The notes beneath the pieces were generated by a model. It did not search any database. It was not told where the DNA came from and saw only the letters and a program-made list of their open reading frames with translations. A DNA stretch of 64,000 nt from NCBI RefSeq assembly GCF_020283565.1, contig NC_060063.1:24792777-24856776 (forward strand), given 5' to 3'. This document shows, in pieces, positions 10,701 to 18,657 of the stretch; positions within the stretch are counted from its first letter, which is position 1; every line of letters begins with the position of its first letter. The stretch is from Trifolium pratense (lineage: Eukaryota; Streptophyta; Magnoliopsida; Fabales; Fabaceae). Made by a program: the position numbers and the translations under genes.

Positions 10701-12570
10701 GAATAGCAGAGCCTACAGGGTCTATAACACAAAAACCAAAGTCATTATGGAAACGATCAATGTTGTGATTGATGATGCACCATCCACTCAACCATCGGAG
10801 GTGGAAACTGATGTTGAACCATCTCCTGACAACTCTGATGAGATGACACAAAGTGAAAAGTCTGAATTAAAAGGTGATGAATCTGATCAAGACTCTGCAC
10901 CTGCTCCAGCAAAAGCACCATCTATTAGGACACAGAAGAATCACCCTAAAAATCTAATCATAGGTGATCCAGACCAGGGCATTGCTACCAGAAGAAAGAT
11001 TGATGCTATCTCAAACACTTGTTTTGTATCAAAATTTGAGCCTAAAAACATAAAAGAGGCTCTTACTGATGAGTTCTGGATTGAAGCAATGCAAGAGGAA
11101 TTGAATCAATTCAAGAGAAATGAAGTCTGGGACCTTGTTCCAAGACCACATGGAGTAAATGTCATAGGCACTAAATGGATATACAAGAATAAGTCTGATG
11201 AGAAGGGTACAGTAACAAGGAATAAGGCAAGACTGGTAGCTCAAGGCTACACTCAGGTGGAGGGAATTGACTTTGATGAGACCTTTGCTCCCGTGGCAAG
11301 ACTAGAATCCATAAGGCTGCTTCTTGGTGTAGCTTGCATCCTCAAACTCAAACTCTACCAAATGGATGTCAAGAGCGCCTTTCTAAATGGGTATCTTCAT
11401 GAAGAAGTATTTGTTGAACAGCCCAAAGGTTTCATAGATCCAAATCATCCGGATCATGTCTACAAACTGAAAAAGGCTTTGTATGGCTTGAAACAAGCAC
11501 CAAGGGCTTGGTATGAAAGGTTAACTGAATTCCTGATTAACCAAGGATACAAGAAAGGTGGAAATGACAAGACCTTATTTGTCAAAGAAATGAATGGAAA
11601 CTTGCTGATAGCACAGATATATGTTGATGACATAGTCTTTGGAGGGATGGCGGAACCGATGGTCCAACACTTTGTAAGACAGATGCAGTCTGAATTTGAG
11701 ATGAGCTTGGTAGGAGAATTAACCTATTTTCTTGGATTACAGGTGAAACAGATGGAAGACACAATATTTGTGTCTCAAAGCAAGTATGCTAAGAATATCA
11801 TAAAGAAATTTGGCATGGAAAATGCTGCACACAAAAGAACACCTGCTGCCACACATCTAAAATTAACCAAGGATGAGAAAGGTGTAGATGTAGACCAAAG
11901 CCTGTATAGAAGCATGATAGGGAGCCTACTGTACCTCACAACAAGCAGGCCTGACATCACCTTTGCTGTTGGTGTATGTGCTAGGTACCAAGCTGAGCCA
12001 AAGATGAGCCATCTTACACAAGTAAAAAGAATCTTGAAGTATGTCAATGCAACCTCTGATTATGGAATAATGTATTCCCATACCAACAATGCTAGGTTGA
12101 TGGGATATTGTGATGCAGATTGGGCTGGATGTGCAGATGACAGAAAAAGTACCTCTGGAGGATGTTTTTATCTAGGAGAAAATCTTATCTCATGGTTTAG
12201 CAAGAAACAAAACTGTGTTTCTCTATCCACTGCAGAAGCTGAGTACATTGCAGCTGGGAGTAGTTGCTCTCAATTATTGTGGATGAAGCAGATGCTTAAG
12301 GAATACAATGTTGAACAGGATGCTCTAACATTGTACTGTGACAATTTAAGCGCCATAAATATTTCAAAAAATCCTATTCAGCACAGTAGAACAAAGCATA
12401 TTGACATTCGCCATCACTTCATCAGGGATTTGGTGGAAGAAAATATTGTGAAACTGGAGCATGTTGCAACTGAAGAACAGGTAGCTGATATTTTTACCAA
12501 AGCTTTAGATGCAAATCAGTTTGAAAGGCTTAGGGGCAAATTGGGGATTTGCCTATTTGAGGAATTATAG
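7708..12570 (+). CDS. Gag-Pol polyprotein of SIRE-type Copia element
   Basis: A single 1620-residue frame makes the capsid and all enzymes needed for copying and integration. Order: Gag with zinc knuckle CHECEGFGHIKSEC (315-328); a charged coiled-coil stretch (about 395-450); a second knuckle CHYCGRKGHIRPYC (546-559); aspartic protease with DSG at 611-613; GAG-pre-integrase LWHQKLGHLH; integrase with D804, D867 and E903 (D-35-E spacing between the last two); reverse transcriptase with D1220 in QMDVKSAF and YVDD at 1305-1308; and RNase H with D1469 in YCDADW and the ending KHIDIRHHFIRD. The ATG at 7708 lies 54 bases after the primer site. No stop, frameshift or missing catalytic residue was seen. 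It ends LFEEL-TAG in the same frame as the next coding region. Confidence 0.96.
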   Translation: MDKEGGTVSKPPLLTGPENYDYWKAKMMVFLKSIDSRTWKAVENGWEPPMVIDKDGKVTGEIKPNKDYSKDEDDLALGNSKALNAIFNGVDINMFRLVKRCTVAKQAWEILRKAHEGTNKVKLSKLQMLRTNFENLSMKEEETIHDFHMNILEFANSFDALGEPISDEKLVSKILRSLPKRFDMKVTAIEESQDLANIQVDELIGSLQTYEMSINQRKEKKNKSLAFTSNTTEDDEIDMESDESLSEAMVLLGRQFNRIMKRMDKRNKFNGPNTKSDFNNKFNGPSTKSDSNKPVSTQRRTRSDDKGTSSRGVQCHECEGFGHIKSECPTFLKKKKSLAVTWSDEDDSEEDESESAKLVNALTCVCESDAESCDETSYEELLATYKDLFIRSNEFCKALEKQKETNCQLQAEKNECLDIIKTLNKEIEKLNEDLEHARKQVRVFASGEEKFQAMLLKQSAGKKPIGFDYEIVDQEMGYNKATITTPIDKTFPVSGGLLPPHPPTHQGTDTWLKPKQHVQTNSMPQHPPHHQYNRTRSRTKRRNWRCHYCGRKGHIRPYCYKLYGYPQNSRPFEPKSENVNVKKEWKKKEDGVSLIAHTSLRASSRQDWYFDSGCSRHMTGVEGYLANLRSYATSFVTFGDGAKGEIKGIGNLIDNGLPNLDNVLLVKGLTANLISISQLCDQGMKVNFTQSECLVTDEEGKLIMKGVRSKDNCYLWVSEEGNYMSTCLISKNEEVKLWHQKLGHLHLRGMKKAIAEEAIRGLPKLKIDEGTICGECQIGKQTKVAHPRLQHHSTTRTLELLHMDLMGPMQTESLGGKRYAFVMVDDFSRFTWIDFLREKSDSFETFRNLCVQLQREKGSVIIRIRSDHGKEFENSKFYDFCAAEGIQHEFSAPITPQQNGIVERKNRTIQESARVMLHAKGLPYQFWAEAMSTACYIHNRVTLKKGTSATLYELWKGRKPTVKHFHIFGSKCYILADREPRRKLDPKSEEGIFLGYSLNSRAYRVYNTKTKVIMETINVVIDDAPSTQPSEVETDVEPSPDNSDEMTQSEKSELKGDESDQDSAPAPAKAPSIRTQKNHPKNLIIGDPDQGIATRRKIDAISNTCFVSKFEPKNIKEALTDEFWIEAMQEELNQFKRNEVWDLVPRPHGVNVIGTKWIYKNKSDEKGTVTRNKARLVAQGYTQVEGIDFDETFAPVARLESIRLLLGVACILKLKLYQMDVKSAFLNGYLHEEVFVEQPKGFIDPNHPDHVYKLKKALYGLKQAPRAWYERLTEFLINQGYKKGGNDKTLFVKEMNGNLLIAQIYVDDIVFGGMAEPMVQHFVRQMQSEFEMSLVGELTYFLGLQVKQMEDTIFVSQSKYAKNIIKKFGMENAAHKRTPAATHLKLTKDEKGVDVDQSLYRSMIGSLLYLTTSRPDITFAVGVCARYQAEPKMSHLTQVKRILKYVNATSDYGIMYSHTNNARLMGYCDADWAGCADDRKSTSGGCFYLGENLISWFSKKQNCVSLSTAEAEYIAAGSSCSQLLWMKQMLKEYNVEQDALTLYCDNLSAINISKNPIQHSRTKHIDIRHHFIRDLVEENIVKLEHVATEEQVADIFTKALDANQFERLRGKLGICLFEEL

Positions 12571-12576
12571 CAGTTA
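12568..12576 (+). promoter_or_regulatory. Readthrough-type stop codon context TAG-CAG-TTA
   Basis: The gag-pol stop is followed directly by CAG TTA, which fits UAG-CAR-YYA, the leaky-stop context known from tobacco mosaic virus. Stop suppression was reported as the expression route for the env-like frame of soybean SIRE1. The frame stays open for 811 further codons. Confidence 0.85.
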
Positions 12577-15006
12577 AGGCATTATGTGCGCGCAACCGTT
12601 TTGTTCTCCAAATTTCATCTATTGGCGCACGTAAATCAAGGAAAGACAAAAAATACTTTCCATAACTGCTCTAGTACACGCTATCAACTCTCATATCATC
12701 ATTATTTCGTTCCAAAACTTTCAACTTCCTCTGAACTTTCTGCTGCGATCCTCAAACACAAATCTTCATCTCAAATCATCAAAAATCTCAAAAACTTCAA
12801 CAAGTCCTTTGTGAAAATGTCTCAATCTTCCGGTTCCGCTCAGATCAAAAACAAAATTGCTGATACTGTGAAAACAAGATCAAAGTCTAAGAAGGAAGGA
12901 ACAACTGTTGTGGTAGATGCGATGCCTTTATCAAGTATTCCTGCAACTACTTCTAAGAAGAAGAAATCTGCAAAATCCACTAAGAAAGTAAGTGAATCGT
13001 CTCCCTCAATCTCTATTAAGTCTGATTCTGTTAGGTCTAAGAAGAAGAAACCCCAATCTCCCATAAAAAGGGGTTGGAGCATGTCTGATCTATACTTGAA
13101 TAAGGATCTTTCTGAAACTGCGAATGTGGAATCGCATGATGTTGCCTCCGACAAAAATGCGAATGTTGAATCGTCTGTTAAGTCTGTGTCTGAAAAGGTG
13201 AATCAAGAAAACCCTTCTGTAGAGGAAAACCCTAGTTCTGTTGAAACCCTAGGAAAAACCCAAAATATTGCTGAAAATGTTGGTGTGAGCAATAATCCTA
13301 GTATTCCTGAGAGTATGACAGTTCCCACGAATGTCATAACTGATGTTGCTGAAAAATCTCAAGAAAAGGCTGTTGTAACCGATGCCCCAACTGGTGTTGA
13401 ACCATCCTCTATACCAACTGATGCTGAGAAGGATGTTGAAGCATCCAAAGGAGGATCTAGCCCACATGCTAACACTGCCACTGGGTCGTTTGGCAGTGGA
13501 TCTAATACTGAAGCTTCCACTGAAGAGGAAGTAAACAAAGAAAGTACCCCTGAAGATGTGGCTGATTCTGAACCAGAAAATGAAGCTGGTGAAGATTCTG
13601 AGAAAACCACCAATGAAGAGCAGGACATAGTAGATGTTGATGAAGTCCCCTCTGAAGAAGATCTGCAACCTCCACCTACTCAGAAAGGAATTGGGAGAAG
13701 ACTGAGAAGCAGGACCACTACACCTGCACCTGCTGTTACCACTACCCCTGCTGTCACCAAGAAAGCAAAGGACACTACTCTGAAGCCTGTCAAGTATGGG
13801 CCTAAGAAAAGTTGGAGCAAGTCTATACCTCCTCCTGAAAAGAAAAAGGGTGTACTGAAAAGAAAGAGTGCACCATCAAGTGACTCTGAATTTGAAGCTG
13901 AAAAGGATGACTCAAGCATCAAGCCTCCTGCTAAGAAGGCTATGTCTGCTAAGAAGGCCATGCCTCAATCTGTTGCTCCTGACATTGAAGACTTTCCTTG
14001 TGACAATGTTTCATTTCATCTTCCATCCTATGCTCAACGATGGGGAATCATTTGCAAACGAAGATTGGCTCTGGAAAGGGAACTAGGTAAAGATATTCTG
14101 GAATGTGAAGAGATTGTGAGTTTGATCAATGATGCTGGATTGATCAAAACTGTGTGGGGCTTAGGCTCCTGCTATGAGAAGCTGGTTAGGGAGTTTGTTG
14201 TCAACATTCCTATAGGTTGTGACAATCCCTTGGACAAAGAATTTCAGAAGGTATTTGTTCGAGGAAAATGTGTGACATTTTCTCCAAGTGTGATCAACAA
14301 GGTGCTAGGTAATGCTGATGATCCTCACCCTGACATAGATGTATCTGACAATGTGGTCTGCAAAACTATCACAGCTGAAAAGGTGAAAACCTGGCCAAAG
14401 AAGGCGAAGGTACCTGCTGTCAAGCTAACCCAAAAGTATGCCATCTTGAATCGTATTGCATCTGTCAACTGGGTTCCTACAACACATGCATCTGATATTG
14501 CAACAAATCTGGGTAAGCTCATTTATATGATTGGTACTGGTACTAAGTTTAATGCTGGTCTATATATTTTCAATCAAGTTGTGCAGCATGCTAAAACCTC
14601 TGTCACCAAGCAACCCATTGCATTTCCAACCTTGATCTGTGACATCATCTTGTCCCAACATCCGAATATAAGGCATGAGGATGAGTCTGCTAAGAAAAGG
14701 GCAACTCCTTTGTCCATTCATCAGAAGCTGCTCAGTAAACAGCATGCTCCAGATATTGCTGGACCATCAAATACTGCTGCTGACACTCCTATGACAAGGA
14801 AGGAGATGATTGCTATGCTGGAAGCAAACTGTAAAGAGCTAGATGAAAAGAAGTTGCAGTTTGAAAGGATGATACATGCTCTCAGGGTTGAAGAGGCTGC
14901 AGCTCAAGCAGCTGATGCAGATGATGATGATTCTAGTGGTGGAGAAGAAGCTGACTCAGATACTGAAGGAGAAGAAAGTGATTCCTCCCCAAGTGCTTCT
15001 GTGTAA
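12571..15006 (+). CDS. Env-like second frame of SIRE-type element
   Basis: Continues in the pol frame after the TAG for 811 codons. The first in-frame ATG is only at 12817 (MSQSSGSAQIKNK), 82 codons in, which favours readthrough over a separate start. The N-terminal half is rich in Ser, Lys, Glu and Thr with Lys-rich clusters such as TSKKKKSAK. A compact region (from about SFHLPSYAQRWGIICKR to KQPIAFPTLI) resembles the plant transposon/env-like domain of Sireviruses. A heptad-like stretch (EMIAMLEANCKELDEKKL) and a very acidic tail follow. I see no clear signal peptide or membrane segment, so a true envelope role is unproven; a structural or nuclear role is possible. Its openness next to an open pol suggests the product is still in use. 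Confidence 0.85.
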   Translation, partial: QLRHYVRATVLFSKFHLLAHVNQGKTKNTFHNCSSTRYQLSYHHYFVPKLSTSSELSAAILKHKSSSQIIKNLKNFNKSFVKMSQSSGSAQIKNKIADTVKTRSKSKKEGTTVVVDAMPLSSIPATTSKKKKSAKSTKKVSESSPSISIKSDSVRSKKKKPQSPIKRGWSMSDLYLNKDLSETANVESHDVASDKNANVESSVKSVSEKVNQENPSVEENPSSVETLGKTQNIAENVGVSNNPSIPESMTVPTNVITDVAEKSQEKAVVTDAPTGVEPSSIPTDAEKDVEASKGGSSPHANTATGSFGSGSNTEASTEEEVNKESTPEDVADSEPENEAGEDSEKTTNEEQDIVDVDEVPSEEDLQPPPTQKGIGRRLRSRTTTPAPAVTTTPAVTKKAKDTTLKPVKYGPKKSWSKSIPPPEKKKGVLKRKSAPSSDSEFEAEKDDSSIKPPAKKAMSAKKAMPQSVAPDIEDFPCDNVSFHLPSYAQRWGIICKRRLALERELGKDILECEEIVSLINDAGLIKTVWGLGSCYEKLVREFVVNIPIGCDNPLDKEFQKVFVRGKCVTFSPSVINKVLGNADDPHPDIDVSDNVVCKTITAEKVKTWPKKAKVPAVKLTQKYAILNRIASVNWVPTTHASDIATNLGKLIYMIGTGTKFNAGLYIFNQVVQHAKTSVTKQPIAFPTLICDIILSQHPNIRHEDESAKKRATPLSIHQKLLSKQHAPDIAGPSNTAADTPMTRKEMIAMLEANCKELDEKKLQFERMIHALRVEEAAAQAADADDDDSSGGEEADSDTEGEESDSSPSASV

Positions 15007-15704
15007 TTCTGATGTTTTCTCATTTGGATTTTATCTTTTTTTTGTTTTGCATGTCTGTGGGCTGAGCCCTGAATTTAGCACCTAGTGTGCATGGTTTGTA
15101 ATGTTTTGTCTGCACTTTATGTTCTGCTACTATCTGCACTGCGTTTGGATATTTTTTATGCAGTTCCCATTTTGTCTATTTTGTGGCTAAAAAGGGGGAG
15201 TAGTTATTGTATGCCATATTAGGTTGCTGAGGCTTGTATGTGCCACCAGATGCTGGATCATCTGAATAACCCTATGCATGAATTAAGGGGGAGTAACATG
15301 ATCCTGGTACTTGATTCTACCTTTGAGGGGGAGCAATATTTCCTGCTTAGCACACAATGTGCTACTGCATGTTGAAGCATCATCTGTTCCTGAGAATTTA
15401 TTTTTCTCAGCTTTGAGGGAATTTATTTTTCCCAGTGTTTCTTTTATGAGAATCTTATACTCTCTATTGGCAAAATTCCTGTGAGGCTCTTGTGCTTATC
15501 CTTCCGCTGTTGCATGCCTCTGAAGGTCTAAATTGATACATATTAAATATGCTATTTTTATATGAGGAGTTATTAAAACAAGCATGTTAAATTGATCTAC
15601 TTTACTTCATGACTGTGTGCCTACGTTGAGTTGAAGAAAGGTAGCTTGTGTATCTCTCTAGAAAGGTTGAAATAATCTTAGGATGTTTTAGCCAAAAAAT
15701 TGCC
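15007..15704 (+). other. SIRE 3' non-coding region with extra polypurine tracts
   Basis: About 700 bp between the env-like frame and the 3' LTR. It holds three additional polypurine tracts before the proper one: AAAAAGGGGGAG near 15188-15200, TTAAGGGGGAG near 15283-15293 and TTGAGGGGGAGC near 15323-15334. Repeated tracts are a known trait of Sirevirus elements. Confidence 0.75.
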
Positions 15705-15716
15705 AAAGGGGGAGAT
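15705..15716 (+). other. Polypurine tract of SIRE-type element
   Basis: AAAGGGGGAGAT lies directly before the TG of the 3' LTR. This is the position and composition of the plus-strand primer. Confidence 0.9.
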
Positions 15717-16730
15717 TGTTGGCGTTGTATGGTTGGCCTCATTTTGCTAAAACATGTGAATCCTCTTGATGTGGAACTACGCGCTTCCACCATCCAGTAT
15801 AAGCAAGATGTTCGGTACAATGCTTCAACATTGGATACCACATCCAGTAGGCCGGGCCTGTGTATGTTGAGATCTCGCGCCTAAGTTCTATTTATGGAAT
15901 CCACAATAAATGGTCGTTTGTGATAAGGAGCGTTGTCACGCATAATTATTAATGGATCTCGTGATCAAGTGTTGCTTGTTAATCAGATCTTCAAGTTAAG
16001 GAAACAAAACATTTGAATTAAAGATTATTTCTTGAAAGGAACCATTAATCATGCTGAGCTATTGAAGCCTAAATTGAAGACCTAGCCTGAGCTCGTGAAG
16101 GTTATTTAAAGAAGGTTGACTCCATTGTTCAAACAACTGAAACCAGAATTGAGTCTTACAAAGCGTGAGTTTAGGTTTTAGTATTGTGTTTATTGTGTTC
16201 TAAGTCTTGTGTTGATTTCCCACTAGACTAGGAACTGTGTGTTTGTGCATTGTAATATCTCTGGAGCTTCTAAGCAAGGAGATAGTGTGTGTATACCATT
16301 CCAAAGCTTTTAAGCACGGAAGTGGTGTGAGTGTTTTATGAAGTGTGTCTTCACATATTAAATCTAGTATTGTACGATCACAGTGGCTGTGGTCAAGAGG
16401 AGGTGAGCGGAGGTTCTCATACCTAGGTGTGTCTTAGGTAGGATATAACACGGGTGGTGATTAGGTGAGAAGTCATAAACGGGAGGTTTATTGAGGGCTT
16501 CAAACTAATACTATCATAGTGGATTCACTCCTGGATTGGTATCCCCCAGAGTAGGCTTATGCTGAACTGGGTTAACAAATTACTGTGTTAATTTACTTGC
16601 AGTATTGTTTAGTTTACTATTCCTTGTGTATGCGCTGTTGGATGTTGGATCATTGATTCACGCATTAAAAGTATACTATAGTGGTGAAGCGTTGAGTACA
16701 ACATCTTAATACTAGTGTGCCAGAATTTCA
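15717..16730 (+). repeat. 3' LTR of SIRE-type element
   Basis: 1014 bp, reading the same as 6626-7639. It is followed by the right copy of the TSD, ATGAG (16731-16735). Confidence 0.95.
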
Positions 16731-16735
16731 ATGAG

Positions 16736-17139
16736 GGAATCAAAGATTTATGAGAATTATGGAGTTGTGGAAGTATTCCACGGAAGTATCTTTCGGAGAG
16801 TTCGATTGGTTATACCTGTTTTGGGGTAGAGTTGTGAGTACCGTAGAATGTGAGTCTGTAGATGTTTCGTGCGAAGTTGACGTTTTAGCGGTTTGATAAG
16901 AATGGTTTATGCCGATATCATGATTGTTGACTATCTATCGACAAATTGAGGAACTGGCCGTCCTTGATCTCTTGTTGATAAATGGACAAAAATTGTGTTG
17001 GATGGGATAAACTAATTTTGTCAAACTTGGTAATGTGTAGTGTTTGAACGTTTCGTTGGAGGGTCGGATACAGGAGTTATCCGGAGTGGTTTTAGTAGCG
17101 TAATTTTCGAGGGCGAAAATCTTTTAAGTGGGGGAGAGT
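16736..17139 (+). pseudogene. Decayed Gypsy interior, right part, with purine tract
   Basis: The interior of the Gypsy-type element resumes here after the SIRE insertion. No open frame or domain is recognisable. The phrase TTTTCGAGGGCGAAAATC near 17104-17121 is typical of the end of Gypsy internal regions in plants. AAGTGGGGGAGAGT (17126-17139) is the polypurine tract just before the 3' LTR. Confidence 0.65.
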
Positions 17140-18657
17140 TGTAACGACCCAATTTTCATATTATTAATTTTTGTGTGTTAAAATATTTTATTAACGTAGA
17201 ATTTTAATTAAGTTAATAACTTGAGTTATTTATCGAGTACTTTAGTTATTAAGCGAGTAGAGTGAGTTAACGTGTGATTGGGCCAAGCCAATTGGGCTTG
17301 AGGCCCAATGGGCCTTATGGACTAGTGGGGGCGCCCATATAGTCATGGGTAGAGAGAGAAAACACTCATTTTCTTTTGTTCTTAAGAGTTTAGAGAGAAG
17401 GAAGAGCATGGGTGAGCTAGGGCAAGAAGGAAAGTGAAGATCCAAGAGCAAATCTTTGAGTTTTCTTCGAATTCAGGTAAGAGAGTATATTTCATATTCG
17501 TGGGTGATACGAGAAAGGGGAGAATGTCGATTTCTCCGTACCCGAACTTTCTCCACCCCATTTTCGTTTGGGTTTTTAGGTGATTTTCTTAAAGAAAATG
17601 ATGGAGAATGTTCATAACATGTTTAATATACTTTTAACATGTAGTATGAACGAATTTGTGGGTTAAAATTGGGTATTTGTTATGTTTTGTTTTGAGTTGT
17701 TGTGTTCTTGAGCTTTTGAGCTAAAAATGGTAAATCTCTACTTTTTCGTAGTAAAAATGGTAGATCGGTGAAATGAACCGTCCTTTTGAGTCTATACATG
17801 TTGGTTACACGTGAAATCAAACTTATTTGGGATTTAGAACATCAAACTTGGATTTTTTGAGTAGATTTCTTTCCTCTGTGTTAGCAGGAGTCATCTGCAT
17901 GATAGTAGGGGTTCTATGTGTTAGCAGGAGTCATCTGCATGATAGTAGGGGTTCTATGTGTTAGCAGGAGTCATCTGCATGATAGTAGGGGTCCTATGTG
18001 TTAGCAGGAGTCATCTGCATAATAGTAGGGGTTCTATGTGCTAGTAAGGGTTCTTGCATGATAGTAGGGGTTCTATGTGCTAGCAGGGGTTCTTGCATGA
18101 TAGTAGGGGTTTTATGTATTAGTAGGGGTATTACCTGAACTGTTATTTGTAGTAGGGGTTCTCTGGTATAGTATGAGTTCTCTGTGTTAGCAGGGGTATT
18201 ACCTGAACTGTTGTTTAATGGTTTTAAATGCTACTGATTGTTTATAACCATGATTAATTTGTATTGTGATGAATTGTTGATTATATGTGTGGAATATAAT
18301 TGTTGTTGATTGTGTTGAGGATGTTTGTTTAAATGTCAAAGAAGTATATTAAGGTGTTAATCAACTTAATAAAGAAGGATATTAGAGTATGTTATTCTAA
18401 TAAAGAAGTATATCGAATTATGTTATTCGATAAAGACGGATATTAAGGTATAGTGTTATCTTAATAAAGACGGAATGTTGGATAGTGTTCCACATTTATA
18501 AATGACGAGCTTAATGCTAATTAAAATGATTGTGAGTGAATTCATGAAAAACATATACATGCATTCATGAATTGTTGTTGTATATTGGCTTGTCCAATAA
18601 AGACGGATATCGAACTATATTTGTTCGATAAAGACGAATATTAGAGGTGAGATACTC

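Larger units (their letters stand above)
6626..16730 (+). mobile_element. Complete SIRE/Maximus-type Copia retrotransposon
   Basis: This 10105-bp element has two 1014-bp LTRs (TGTTGGCG...AATTTCA), TSD ATGAG (6621-6625 and 16731-16735), a primer site, an uninterrupted 1620-codon gag-pol frame, a second in-frame env-like frame beyond a readthrough-type stop, and several purine tracts before the 3' LTR. I saw no difference between the LTRs on side-by-side reading, so it is very young and could still be mobile. Size, fused gag-pol and env-like frame match the SIRE lineage first described in soybean. It sits in the interior of the Gypsy-type element, on the same strand. Confidence 0.95.

Noticed and set aside
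8334..12047. Several minus-strand frames inside the SIRE gag-pol
   Set aside because: They are shadows of the intact plus-strand polyprotein.
12571..15006. True viral envelope gene
   Set aside because: No signal peptide or membrane segment could be seen; env-like is only the conventional name for this frame in SIRE elements.
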